Assembly: GCA_028551475.1 (NCBI GenBank) | Contig: CM052362.1 | Span: 1,992,166-2,056,165, forward strand | DNA length: 64,000 nucleotides | Origin: Casuarina equisetifolia | Lineage: Eukaryota; Streptophyta; Magnoliopsida; Fagales; Casuarinaceae | Direction: 5' to 3' | Translations under genes and position numbers: made by a program | The notes under the pieces: model-generated | Seen by the model: only the letters and a program-made list of their open reading frames with translations | What the model was told of the DNA's origin: nothing | Databases searched by the model: none | Part shown: positions 22,308 to 34,424 of the stretch, one piece after another | Position numbering within the stretch: position 1 is the stretch's first letter | How the letters are laid out: each line of letters begins with the position of its first letter

Positions 22308-22980
22308 GTATTTTTTTATAAAAAAAAAAAGAAAAAGGAAAAAAGAAAAAAGAAAAATACTCTTATTCTCATTGAAGAAAAAAGTTGCTGTCATTTCTTC
22401 TTAGTTAGTGTGAAGGAGACTAGTCATCACTATGAAGAAAATTCAAGTTTCAATGATCACAAAACTTTTACTATTTTTTATATATGTTTGATTTAAGTAA
22501 TAATGCAAATCTATTATTGCTCCATATATATGCTTCAATTTGGACAATAAGTTGCTTTACATATATGTTCTGATTTGAATAATAATTAATCCATTGAACA
22601 TAATGATTAGGCCATGAATTTGCTCCATATACATCAGAAGTTTTCAACAAAGTAGCGTGGCTTCTTTAGAATTTGACATATACTCAAGTGGGCAGTGAAC
22701 GTGTATTAGTAATTAACAATTATCAGGTAGCATCTCAGTCCAGGATTAGGAATAAATCAATCAAATCAAAAAGCAGAGAAGAGAGAGAGAAGAGGAAGAA
22801 GAAAAAGAATAGGATCAGTTGTTCGTGGAAAACATTGCAATAGTCTGTTGCTAATTGTTTGTCAGGCCATTGAGTTTATTGCTAAGTCTCAAATGGCTTC
22901 CCACCGACCAAAATCTCTCTTCTACAGAAATCCAGTGAAGAAGAGATATGCACACTGTTAAACACAAAAGATGGTGAGCA
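20800..22980. other. Spacer with microsatellite, unassigned repeats
   Basis: AT-rich. A (TA)n run lies at about 22276-22301, followed by an A-rich tract. A 110-codon frame on the - strand (21632-21964) has no recognisable motif. The segment around 21.45-21.60 kb looks like dispersed repeat but could not be assigned. Confidence 0.4.
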
Positions 22981-23020
22981 CCAGAAATTTTTATATCATA
23001 ATAGTGTTGCTTTCATGCAG

Positions 23021-23143
23021 AGTTCAATAAGAGTGAACCAAGTTAACGATGATGGGCCACCATTTCTAGTCGATCGAAATGGACCGAATGCAAATGGGAC
23101 TGTATATTCGATCTCTAGTGTTGGAGGCCATATCCATACCGCA
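23021..23143 (+). CDS. Possible internal exon, unknown gene
   Basis: Good splice signals bound 123 bases: acceptor TTGCTTTCATGCAG/AGT and donor ACCGCA/GTAAGT. The 41-codon phase-0 frame is open: SSIRVNQVNDDGPPFLVDRN, then GPNANGTVYSISSVGGHIHT, A. The end (VYSISSVGG) loosely resembles the YNI.P...G start of the repeat-exon motif. An upstream GA-rich stretch (22.78 kb) may be a leader. I do not recognise the gene. Confidence 0.35.
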
Positions 23144-24104
23144 GTAAGTTAAGCAATGATACCAAATTAAATGTATCGGTATGATACAAAAATAATTAGG
23201 GACATTTGCAAGATAAGAATTTGGATATTTTTAAGTTTCATATAAATTTTATAATTTATTGAGGAATTTGGGTCATATGTAATGTTAAATATGTCATCTA
23301 ATTGAAGTTTTAAGAAAGATTATTGAGTTAAATTTATAATAGAAGAAAAAGAAAATGAATGCAGGAGACAATCTCCTTTTCGAAGAAAAAAAAATTTCAC
23401 TTAAAGGTAGATTGTTCCTCTTTGTATTTTTCGTTTTTCCAAAACAACAAAACATATTTTCCATAGACTATCTTTGATGGACTATAAGGAAATCTCCACA
23501 CATTTAAAATTCACAAGAAGAATCCACCTCCTCAACGTCTAATAAAATCGGTGAGAGAACTTGCTTTTCCTTTTTTTTTTTCCACGCTTCCCGTCGTAGC
23601 TGACTTTGAGACAAGATTTAGATGCCACTAATTCTCATCAATTCGCTAATAAAATTAGATATTTTATTATTAAAAAAGTTCTCAATGTTGTTGAGACGGA
23701 ATTCTAATATTTAATAGATACAATATTTTGATAATATTTAAATATAAAAATATATCTTTAACTTATTAACTAATTTTTGAATTAGATTTTAAGCTTTCTA
23801 ATTTTGTATCAAAACCCAAATTAATGTTTTGTAACTCCTATGTAACCTTGAACCATTTAAATATGTTCAATATGTGAGAAGTATTATTTCATTTCATTCA
23901 ACTTTGAGTTCAAGGTATGTTTAGTGTATAAAGGATAGTTAAAAACGAAAATGCTACCTTAGAAAGATAGGATTTGCGGATGTTTAGATATAAAAAATAT
24001 CTTGTTACCTTATCAATGGAACTTTAAGTCAGACTTTGTGTTTCTTAATTAATACAACTGCCATTCGCCTTTAATTCACCATCTGCCCATATATTATTTT
24101 ATGG

Positions 24105-24330
24105 ATTCAATAATTGGTCTCAGAATTTCAAATGTATTATTTTGGAAAATCGAGGATTATTAAAGATGCTATTCATGTCAAATTAGTATATTCCTAAATA
24201 TTGTATCCTCCACCTGCAGTTATTTATGCATTCACCAGTGATGCCCGACTCAACTAAAAGCAATTTAATATAAACACCAATGGAGTGCTATTCCATTGAC
24301 TTAAATCAAACTTACCCTATGGAGGATAAA
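24105..24330 (+). pseudogene. Duplicate of the 63.25-63.47 kb exon region, decayed
   Basis: The intron and acceptor (GGAAAATCGAGGATTATTAA through CTCCACCTGCAG at about 24219) match 63.27-63.35 kb closely. The exon-like part starts HSPVMPDSTKSNLI and then stops, whereas the 63 kb copy stays open longer (SPAMPGSSNSPLKCS). So this looks like the decayed member of a duplicated pair. Confidence 0.5.
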
Positions 24331-25885
24331 GAGGCAATTTTTTTTTAAGGAGAAAAAAAAAAGATGGTACCCAAAAGTTTCATTAATAACATAAGTGAGA
24401 AATGCGTTTATGTGAAATTAACCCTAAGGCCAATCAAAGCCTATCATCATCTTGGGTCAAACATCGTAATCTTGGGCTATCATTAAAAGTGGGCCAACAC
24501 CAACCTAACAACAACACCCAAATCTAAATCGACAGGAACTAACCAGGTAAAAAACATCTTGGGGCCAACTCGGCCTAGGAATGGTAATCAAATCAAATAC
24601 AATCATAGTTGAGAAGCAAAGAGAAAATCATATTCTTAATGCCATCTCGTACTCTAGATAGGAATTCTATACAAGTGCTCGCTTAGTCCATGCCAAGTGA
24701 CATAAGAGTGAAGCTTCACTTGGCACTTTCTAAATCTTAGATTTGTGCTAGGAATTCAAGGCATCATACCTGCCAACTCTCACCAAACATTGGAAAGTCC
24801 TATCTTAAAAGGAAGGGAAAAAAAGAAAAGAAAAAAAGGAAAAATGGCAAATACAGCACATGACCTAAAGGCTTAAAGGGTACTTCTGGCTAGAGTTCTT
24901 ACATAGGCACTAACGAAAACCCAAACCTAAACAAGATCTATTTGCTTTATAAACCATCAAGAAGGAGATTTCAAGTAGACTCCCCCGAGCTTGCTTAGAC
25001 CTCACCTAGACCTAATGGCATCAAGAAGGAATGACTAAAGGAAAACCCTAATTGGCTCACATAAGCTACGTACAAAGCTTAATGACCCACATGACTTGGA
25101 TTAGCATTGAAAATCGACTAGGGGTAAAATTGTAATCTTGACCTTAGGGGTAGAAAAGTAATTTTGCACCTTTGTAGCAACAAAATTGTGAAACCAAAAC
25201 CATAAACCCAAGAACAAAAAAGATGAAAAGGAGGTAGGGATGGAAGTTTGCTAGTGAGCCCTACCACTAGTGAGAACTCTCCAATAGAGGCTATAATGTG
25301 ATAACTAATTATTTCTTAAGGAACACCTAGCCTCTAGCAAGTCAACCTAGATCTCTTCTTGGTTTCTTTCTCTCTCTCTCTCTCTCTCTTTGTTAAGCTC
25401 ATGGTTGTTTGGTTGGTAAATTAGAATACAAAACTAAGGGAAAGAAAAAGTCTAGCTTTATATTTATAATTGTACAAAGGGATCCAAAGAGTCATCTTTA
25501 ACATGAATACATGACCAATCAAGGCTACCTACCTAGCATAACTCCTTTTACATTTATGTGAAAGGGAATGTTCTTTGAACATCTCCCCCTTACCCTTTCA
25601 CTCTCTAAAGGTTCCATTAATGGAACCCCTTCGATATAAGCCTTACACTAAAAGCTCTCCCAATAACCTAACCAACCTTTTCCTTTCCCAACATGGGTCT
25701 TAAATACTTGTATTAACTATTCTTGGTTAATACCTCAGCTTGCCCCATAATAACTCCTTGTCACAACATTTAAATAATAATAATTACATCTAACGAGGAC
25801 AACATTTTAGCTTGCTTGTACCTCCTTATTCTGTGTGCTTGAATCTCTTCATGCATAAATGATTGTTGTTTACCTTCTAGGTGGT
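24330..25885. repeat. Old dispersed repeat, left part
   Basis: From about 25.27 kb this is similar to 35.69-36.34 kb: 'tctagtgagaactct', CT-rich stretch, 'tttatatttataatt', 'aatgttctttgaacat', 'accttctaggtgg'. The repeat continues at 32.75 kb after the nested insertions. It is degraded and unclassified; gag-like peptide similarity around 33.0 and 36.6 kb hints at an LTR element. A (TC)n run lies at about 25369-25388. Confidence 0.5.
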
Positions 25886-26312
25886 TGATAACTTTATTTT
25901 GTATAGGGTTATTTTGACTATTTTAGGTATTATATACTATACTAGTTATTAAACTAGAGTTGCATTTGTCTATAATTATGCAACTTTTGTTGGTTTATGT
26001 AGCAAACTCAAAATAGAGGAAAATGAAGGAAAAGAAGCAGCAAATCAAAAGAAAAGAAAGAAAACACACAAGCAAGGGACAATGACTAGCCATGCAACAC
26101 ACGAAAAACAAAGAAACAAAAGAAAAAGGCTATTGTCGAGCATTATCATCCAAAAATGAGAGAATATTGTCAAGCAAGAGAGAAACAAGAGAGAGAGAAA
26201 GGAGATTAGAAATTGTCAAGAGAGGTCAAAACACAAATGAGGGAACTTGCTAGAAGTCTAGTCACATATGATAATGTGGGTCGTGGAGAACGTGCAATGG
26301 TCATGCGACAGC

Positions 26313-26330
26313 TAACTGTCACATTCTTTT
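26313..26330. repeat. LINE target-site duplication, 3' side
   Basis: TAACTGTCACATTCTTTT here is repeated exactly at 31846-31863 at the other end of the LINE. Confidence 0.95.
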
Positions 26331-26414
26331 TTTTTGTTGAAATGTAAGTTTATATTAATATAAAGTAGTGTACAAAAGCAAAGGGACATACCCCAGCATT
26401 ATAATTTTCAACAA

Positions 26415-29400
26415 CTATGAAAAGATGGAAGCTGGAAGCCTCCAAATCTCACTCAAAATGACATTTTCCTATGAGGATTTTACATTTTGAAACAAAGAAG
26501 CTCTCTCTCATATAGTTTTCCTTACTTTAGCCAAGATGATAGGAATGTCGACTATTCTATGTTGAAATCGTCTTCTATTTCGTTATGTCCATATGTAATA
26601 AATACAAGCTAAAAATGATATCTTAAGAAGCTTTGCAGCCAAATCCTTTCCTTTAGTTGCTCTAATCATCCATTGCAGTTCTTCATTCCATCCTCCAATA
26701 TGACGTCGAATTCCATTCTGAGCAAGGATAGTTTTCCAAACTATCATTGTCCATGGACATTCAAAAAAGAGATGACTCTTATTTTCAACATGGGACTGAC
26801 AAAAGTCACAGTATAAGTTAACTAAAGGAAGTCATTGTACCATTCTTTCTGCTGTAAAGACTCGATCTTGACAAACTAGTCATCCAGTAAAATTATGTTT
26901 GCAAATGCCCCATGTCCAAATTAAATCATACCAATCTACTTTTTCAGTGACTGGTTGAAGGTCTTGATAAATTTGTTTACAGCAATAGGTAGACGTATAA
27001 ATAATCTAAGTGTAGGCCTTAGTTTGAGAAGGCCTCTCTAACTCCATGCCATGGTGCCTTTGATATTAAGCTGCATTACTGAAGTTCTTTTACATTTTGT
27101 ACTATGGATCCATTTACTCCATAATGAAGCATCTAGAAGATGGATGAGTTTCCAAAGCATACGTCCCAAAAGGACTTTATTCCAAAGTTTCAAATTTGGT
27201 AATCCTAATCCCCTTTCCTTCTTTGATGAGTAAACTATTTGCCAAACAACTTTGTGAGAGTGTTGTGTATCTGTAGTACCTGCCCATAGAAAGTTCCTAA
27301 TCCTTTTCTCAATCTCATAAATTGTTTGCTTCGCCAGTAAGAAAACTTACATCCAAAATATACATGTGGAAATTAAGACTGATTTTGCCAATTGTAACCT
27401 TCATGCAAAGCTAAGATGTTTCAGTCCCCAATCTTCTATTCTTTCAAATTTTTTATCTGTTAGACCTTTGCAATCAGCATGAATGAGTTTTTTTGTAATC
27501 AAAGGAACTCCAAGATATCGAATAGGGAGTGTACCCATAAGGAAAGGTGTATGATCTAGGATAAGAAGTTGCTCTTGTTCTGATAACCCTAAGAAGTACA
27601 TTTGGCATTTACTTGGATTGTAATGTAAACCAGTGAGTTCAGCAAATTCCTCCAAAGCTTCTACAAGACAAAGCACTGACTTTATATCTCCATGGCAGAA
27701 AAGGAATAAATCATTAGCAAAGCACAAATGAGTGATTCTTTCATGCTTGCAGCACCAATGAAACTTAAAAGTTGATGTAGAGGTCTTTGCAATAATAATC
27801 CTGTTAAGTATCTCCATAACCAGTACAAATAAATATGGGATAATGGGTCCCCTTGTCTTAATCCATTAGTACCTTCAAAGTAACCTACATGTTCTCCATT
27901 GAAATTTACTGAAAATCTTGTTGTAGTAATACACTCATCGATAAGATCAACGAAGTACTGGGGAGTATTAATAGCTTTCAACACTCCTAATATTGCTTCC
28001 CACTTAACCATATCATATGCTTTCATAAGATCAATTTTCATGGTCACACGCTTACCTTTGTCACTCTTGTGATAATTGTGAAGTAGTTCCTAACAAAGCA
28101 TAATATTCTTAGAAAGTTGGCGTCCTTTAATGAAGGCAGTTTGGTTTTGGCTTATCACTGTAGGGAGAATGACACTCAACTTTTCAACTAACATCTGGGA
28201 TATAATTTTGTAGATAACATTGCAACATGCGATGGGTCGGTAATCTTTATTACAATTAGGATTGGGCACCTTAGGGACTAAAGATAACAATGTAGAATTG
28301 ATAGCCTTCAACAACTTTCTAGAGGAGAACTCTAGTATAGCATCCTCTACATCTCTTCCAATGATAGGCTAAGTTTTCTTATAGAATAAGCTATTATATC
28401 CATCTGGTCTAGGCGCTTTAAAATTATGAATTCCCTAAAGAGCTTTAATGACATCTGAACGCTCAAAACTTATTGGAGTAAGAAGTGCACTTACATCATC
28501 ATGGAACAAGGATGTGTACCTCTCAAAGTCAGTGAAGGTACTTCTAGCATTACCAATAATAGACTTATAATATGAAATAATAGTAGTTCTCAAGTCTTCT
28601 TCTTCTGTGATAACTGATCCATCTTCCAATACTAGTTTGTTGATCCTATTTTGTGCCCTCCTTTGCATTAATGATGCAAAGAAAAGTCTACTGTTACTAT
28701 CCCTTTCTTTCAACCATAGGTTTCTAGATTTCTGTTTGAGTAGAATTTCTTCATGTTTGCTCATTGCAAGTAGTAACTTAAGTTGTGCCTTTTCCTCAGA
28801 ACGTGTATCAAGACAATGAGGATTAAGTTCTAATCTGTGTTGCACTTGCTGTAAATTGTCTCTAGCAATCTTTACCTTCTGATGTAGATCACCAAATTAA
28901 GTTGCATTAAGTTTCTTAAGAGGAGACTTCAAAGCTTTTAATTTCTGCATTACCTGAAACATTTTTGAGCCTACTACTTCTTGCTGCCATACTGAATTAA
29001 CTGTATCCATGAAATCTGAGCAATCAATCCAAAAGTTAAAGAATCTGAAAGAAGGATTCTTTTTGCGTGTAGTATTATCAAACTTAACTAGGCATGGAGA
29101 ATGATCTGATACACCAGGGAGCAAAAATTCAATATGAAAGCTTTCAAATTTAAGAATCCATTCCCCATTAGTAAGAGCTCTATCAATTTTACTAGCTTTA
29201 AGACCACTACCTGAACCTTTATTTGTCCATGTGAACAATAGACCTGAATAAGAAGGTTCAATCAAGGCCATAGTTTCAATCAATTCATTTAAATCCTCCA
29301 TTCCTTGTGTCCATCGAACATTAGGGCCAATGCGCTCATTTGTATTTCGTATTTCATTGAAATCACCCATAATTAACCAAGGAACATTATGTACATTGTT

Positions 29401-29782
29401 AATAGAGAAACTATTAAGGTCAGCCCATAATTTTCTACGTTCAATCTCCAAGTTACTAGCATAGACAACAGACAAAAAATATAGGTGCATACCTGGCTTT
29501 TCAATTAAACAATAGATAACTTGAGATAAAGACTCTTTGACTGTAAGTTGAAGATCAGAAGTTTTCCAAAGGATCCATATTCTACCAAGACTGCTAAACC
29601 TGTAATTATGGGCATAGTTCCAACCTATGAATCCATTCTTCACATTACATCTGCATTTTCTCTTTGACTTTATGTTCAATCAAAATAATAACTTGAAGGG
29701 CATGGGTCATAACAAAATCCACTACCTCCCATAATCTAGGGCTTTTATTTAAGCCCCTTACATTCCATGATAGTACTTTCAT
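26415..29782 (-). pseudogene. LINE ORF2: endonuclease, reverse transcriptase, zf-RVT
   Basis: ORF2 starts at ATG 29782, whose ATGA overlaps the ORF1 stop. Order of parts: an AP-type endonuclease beginning SWNVRGLNKSP, with MGDFNEIRNTNERIGP near 29.36 kb and GVSDHSPCLVKF near 29.11 kb; a linker (LWLKERDSNSRLFFASLMQR); reverse transcriptase with RPIACCNVIYKIISQMLVEK, QNQTAFIKGRQLSKN, IDLMKAYDMVKW and GLRQGDPLS; then a C-terminal zf-RVT region ending ERNRRRF-type and EIWRLPASIFS. The active-site box reads FANDL where FADDL is expected, so a catalytic Asp is replaced by Asn. Frame breaks lie near 29.68-29.75, 28.85-28.90, 28.31-28.43, 28.05-28.09 and 27.68-27.82 kb, with more in the C-terminal part. 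Confidence 0.9.
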
Positions 29783-31214
29783 ATATTGGGAGGTTTGTCC
29801 TCTTCCTCCATTATCCCAATCTCTACAATAGGCTCAATCAATGTGTCATCCTCTAATAATGCAAATTTATTATGAGATATGACATTTTGAATATTATCCT
29901 TTTTTCCCCCAGTTGATCGATTCTTTTTGGTGCCCGAAGAAGATTTAGTATTTGTAACTATACCTTTAGTCGGAACAAGAATATCTTCTATCTCACTTGG
30001 ATTTGGAATTGGCCCTATTGTTTTAGTATGACTTTGAATGATCTGGACAAGAGGATCCTTTGCAGGAATCAAAATCTGACTATCTTCATTAAGCTGAGGG
30101 TTCTGGGTTAAAGGAGCTATATTCTTTTTAGGTACCCAAACTTCTTTCTTTGTTGTAGTACATTCTTTGTGTCTAAAGCTATTGCACACCTTACATTTCT
30201 TAGGAATCCAACAATATTCAACATATACTTCATATAGTTCTTCTCCTCCCATATCGATATCAAATTTCTCAGGGAATTCACTATTGATATCCATCAGAAT
30301 AAATACTTTAGCATATGATAACCTAAATTTTTGTTCAATAGCCTTATCCATATATAGAGGTTTTCCCAACACACTACTCATATAGCCCATACCTTTATTA
30401 GTCCAAAGTACATGTGGGACATTATATAAACGCACCCAAATGGGAACTGCAGAGATTTTTGCTTTTTCCAATCAAATGAGAGGATGCCATTTCTGAATGA
30501 AAAGTGACTTGCCAGCAATATCCCAGATTCCAACTTCCATAACCTCTTTCATTTTCTTCATATTCGAAAAGCGAAAGAAAAAAACCCTTCATCAGTAGCT
30601 AACACCTCAGATAAATTCTCTTTTCCCCATAATTTTTCCACAACACCCTTCACTAAATAATATGAAATATTTTTAGTTAAAAAATATCCCACAAGACAAT
30701 TCACAAAATGACTTTTTCCTTCCTCAATAGCCTCTAGCGGCAGTTTAACAACAAGCTTATTTCCTTCCTTGGAAGGGGGATGATAGTCTAACTTAGCCGT
30801 CTTCATAAGATTATCCATTGCAATATGTTTCCAAGACAACCCAGAGTTTCCAATAGATGAATTGAGCTTTTGGCCAACTACTTCAGTCAATGAACTATTT
30901 TTTTGAACTTTTCCTTCCACACTAACGGTTTCTAGTTGGAATATTTCTTTACCAGTTGCAAATTCATCAACAATATCCATAGTTTGAGTGTTCATAGTTT
31001 TACCTGAAGCTTCCAAGCTTGACTTGAAAAGTGATGCTGCAATTCCAGCTGCAATTTCAGAATTTGAAGCACTTGAGGCTTTAGCAACAGTTGTTAGTGT
31101 TCCACTTCAAGTACGTGCCATCAGTTCAGATGTTATTGACTCTATCGTTTGTAAGTTTCGCCTTCGATTGCCAGAAAGAGCTTCAGGATTAATTCGCTCT
31201 ACCAACTTTACCAT
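29779..31214 (-). pseudogene. LINE ORF1: RNA-binding protein (DUF4283 and zinc knuckle)
   Basis: Starts at ATG 31214 (MVKLVERINPEALSGNRRRN). A DUF4283-like domain follows: SWKHIAMDNLMKTAKLDY and KGVVEKLWGKENLSEV to FFSFAFRI (about 30.84-30.56 kb), then AVPIWVRLYNVPHVLW (about 30.45 kb). A zinc-knuckle-like CWIPKKCKVCNSFRHKEC lies near 30.2 kb. The C-terminus is Lys/Ser-rich. There is one in-frame stop near the N-terminus and a frame break at about 30.47-30.56 kb. In this family ORF1 coats element RNA. Confidence 0.85.
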
Positions 31215-31845
31215 AGGCAGGTTTTAGGGAGACTAATTGATGTTTAAGAGCAAAAACTTTGCATCTACCTTTTCCCAAAACAAGACCTCTAATGGTGTTC
31301 TTGGCAATTTTGAAATACTCGTTCATGCCTTCATCTCCCTTGTTATTTTTTCTTTGTCACACCAAATCCCAAGAAAAAGCAATTCGGCAAACCAAACAAG
31401 AATCAAAAATCCCAAACTTGCTGCTGGTCACCTCTCCTCTCCGTTTTTATTTGTCACACCCAACCAATCCAAATAAATCCAAATCAAAAAATCAAAAATA
31501 GGCACGAGATGGGAATCTCGACTTAGAGGGCATTCAACAGTGGGTGAGAAAGATCCAACCTGTCTGCCCCTGCCTCTGCCCCTGGCCTGCCGTCGCTCGC
31601 CACGCTGCCTTCTCTGCCATTCATGGCTCCATCAAGCATCTAGATCCCATCGACTGCCGACTATAGCAAATGTTGCCTTCAGCCGCTGCCGCTGTCCACA
31701 AAATGACCAATCTAGCTCCCAGCGTGCAGTTTCACAGTTCTGCCACCACCACTCGCCTGTACAAGCCACCACGCGCCAACGCTGTATCTCTCTGCATTCC
31801 CTATTCACTCTCCCAACGGCGCACCCCTGTTTCGTTCCTTAAGTT

Positions 31846-31863
31846 TAACTGTCACATTCTTTT
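31846..31863. repeat. LINE target-site duplication, 5' side
   Basis: Exact copy of 26313-26330. Confidence 0.95.
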
Positions 31864-32747
31864 CTGGCAAAGAATCAACCCATTTACATTTCTTTCCATA
31901 TTTGAATGGTTTCCGTAAGGAAAAGCAATTTCTAGAAGCTTTTGAGTAGTTTCTAGTAGAGGAGGAGTAGTTTTCAACTAAAGAGGGTGAATGTCGTTTA
32001 GGCTCAATTTTGTCAAATCTGCATGCTTTGTTTAATTTCTTGCACTGCTTTTATTTATATCTATACCATGTTTTAGTCTAGTTTGTTAGAGTAATGATGT
32101 AACTTAATTACATTGTTATAAATTATATGATTGTGATGTTTGTGAGATATTTTATGTATGTGAAGTTGCATATTACTATATTCAATATGATATGTTTAAG
32201 TAATTAGCTACCATTTAAATGATTTGATTTGCATGTTTAAGATCGATGGGAGATGACATGCAATTACTTTTTATAATGTTTAACCATAGATTAATATGAA
32301 TAGACATATACCACATTGTTTATATGGCTTTAGAAGTAAACTAGAATATTCATAGATTTTAAGACACTTAATTTGTTTCAATTCATATATAAAGATATAA
32401 TGAGTTAATAAGTTAAGTAGAGTTATTCTACCTAAACATAAGATAGTGAATAAATTAGAAAATTTCGTCATCACATAAATAGAATCAATTTGACAAGTAT
32501 AAATGATCAACATTTGTACCTAGTAGTTATAGTAAAATCAGACCCTCTAACATGTTTATCAATTTCTTTTAAATTTAATTGTTTAGTTTATTCTTTATCA
32601 ATATGGTTTGCTAGATAAATTTTATGAGTTATTCAATATTAGTAATTAGTTGACCTAGTAATCACTAATCTTTGTAGGATGATACTATTTCTCATCGTTA
32701 TATTACTTGTTTAACGTGTCCACTTGCATGTAGGATTTCATAAAATA

Positions 32748-34424
32748 GTGGTCTTCCTACCTTCAATGTTGCCATTCTATTTTACAATTTAAGTTTGCGC
32801 AATACAAGTGTATTTCCCTATTCAAATTTGTCTTCTACTTTGGTCTTGGGTCACCTAATTTGGTTCCTCGTATATTCCACATACCAAATGCCTTGTCACA
32901 CCTTTGTTTCTTAACCCTTCTCATGAACCTTGGTCTTCATCACTTGTATGGGCATTCCTTACATCCTCTGTATAAGTTAGTCACCTAAGCATATTCATCC
33001 TTTAACATGGATTATGTGGCGTGAGTTTAAGCAACCAAAAGTCATGACCATGCAGATGGGATAAGCTTCATGGAATGACAAGTATAATAGACAACTAAGA
33101 AGCAAGAAGTTCAAAAGTGCTATTGTGAGATAAATGGTATCCTTTTCCACCTAATTTTGTGACATCCTTGATGCACTCCCAAACAATTTCACCACTTGCT
33201 TTCTCAACCCTATACCTACTCCTTTTCAATTGTTCATCATTAACTTGTCCCAATTATGCTTTTTCGTTGCATGAGTGAACCCCCATATGAACTCCAATGC
33301 AAGTTTGTCATCAAAAGCCTTCATTAAAACTCCTTTTCACCAATCTTTTCTTCACAATGCTTGGTGTGGCTAGCCTAAGTCTTCCAAAACTTCCAAGGAA
33401 GAGCTATAACTCTCAACTTAACCTAGTTCCTCACCCTAACTCCATTGCAAGTCTTCTTGCTTTTGCTCTCCTAAAAAGCAAGGCCTAACTCTCAACAACT
33501 TCCGCACAAATACAACCCTTGGCAACTCTAGTTACTCTTTACTTTAATGTAGAGGTAAACCCTTTTTATGCCACATGCTTCCTACGATACAACCTTCCAA
33601 TTTCAACAAACACAACCATTATAACTTTGGCATGCATTAGGTTCTTAGTCTAAACAATAGTTTTCTTGACTCCAACTTTTCATCTCCCTCACATAATGCA
33701 TGTGTCACACTTTTTACTTGTTCCAAGGATCTTCATTTCTTTCATTGACATCTTAGATCTTAAGTGCAATGCTAATAGTCCTTCCCTTTTCACAACTTTC
33801 CCAACTACTTATCCTTCCTTGCCTACCCAAGTCATGACTCTACTAACCTATTGGACACTTGGTGAAGTGCCTTTGTTGTAAATGCTTCTTGCACCAAGGT
33901 TAACTTTCTCCTTACTGTATCGTGTCAGCATCCTAACAATTATGATTTGATCTTTCCTCTTGCATGGTTTCTCTCTTAGTCAATTGAACTCCAATATGAA
34001 CTTTTGATTAAAGGTTGAGTAAAATCCTAACTTTAAGAATGACTTCAACTAGCAACCTTTTAACTTCTTTTTTAGCCTTGATATTGAATTATTTGGTTAA
34101 TGGTTATGGTAGTCAAAATAATACCAAATCTATCTTGTGGCTTTTTTGTTTAGGGTCCTCTACCTCATTGTAGGGTTAAGTATCTCCTATCTTTCTCCAC
34201 CTTGAATGGTTAGCCATTATTGGTATTAGTATCTTGACAAAGCTTTTTCTTCACCTTAATCCAAACCCATTATAGGGGTAGATTAATGGAACCTTTCATC
34301 CTTCCACCCTTGTGCCCCCTTGGCTTGCCTAGCCATCCTCGAGGTGTAATTATCCCTCACCTTGATCGTTTACTAGTTAAGGGCGGCTTTAATATTAAAT
34401 ATTAATAACGGAAAGAAGTAAACC
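32748..34424. repeat. Old dispersed repeat, right part
   Basis: Continues the repeat interrupted by the solo LTR. The start matches 36.34-36.55 kb ('caccttattatgcaca', 'catgaaccttagtcctt'). At about 33.0-33.13 kb the + strand has the same gag-like words (ATGACCATGCAGATGGGATA) that lie on the - strand at 36.6-36.7 kb, so parts are inverted relative to each other. Open frames here (33297-33488, 33666-33881) are not supported as genes. Confidence 0.45.

Larger units (their letters stand above)
26331..31845 (-). mobile_element. Full-length L1-type LINE
   Basis: A complete 5.5-kb non-LTR retrotransposon on the - strand, bounded by an exact 18-base target duplication. It has a GC-richer 5' leader (about 31.2-31.85 kb), ORF1, ORF2, a short 3' tail and a short A run (the T run at 26327-26335). 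It lies inside a solo LTR. Several stops and frame changes in both ORFs show that it is no longer active, but the exact duplication suggests moderate age. Related fragments lie at 1, 38.0 and 53.5 kb. Confidence 0.95.
25886..32747 (+). mobile_element. Solo LTR, Athila-like, split by a LINE
   Basis: Starts TGATAACTTTATTTTG and ends TTTCATAAAATA. A perfect 5-base duplication GTGGT flanks it (25881-25885 and 32748-32752). Without the LINE it is about 1.33 kb (25886-26330 and 31864-32747) and aligns with the LTRs at 46.1, 50.9 and 56.8 kb. The flanks rejoin into the older repeat ('accttctaggtgg' with 'cttcctaccttc', compare 36.33 kb), confirming the insertion point. An aged fossil. Confidence 0.85.

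Noticed and set aside
31237-31918. Several + strand open frames of 79-100 codons
   Set aside because: They lie in the 5' leader of the - strand LINE and its flank; frames have repeat-like composition and no homologous motifs.
32280-32513. - strand open frame (LIIYTCQIDSIYVM), also seen at 46907, 51666 and 57983
   Set aside because: The same frame recurs in every LTR of the Athila-like family; it is LTR sequence, not a gene.
33297-33881. Two + strand open frames in the old repeat
   Set aside because: They sit in dispersed repeat sequence and have no splice signals or recognisable motifs.
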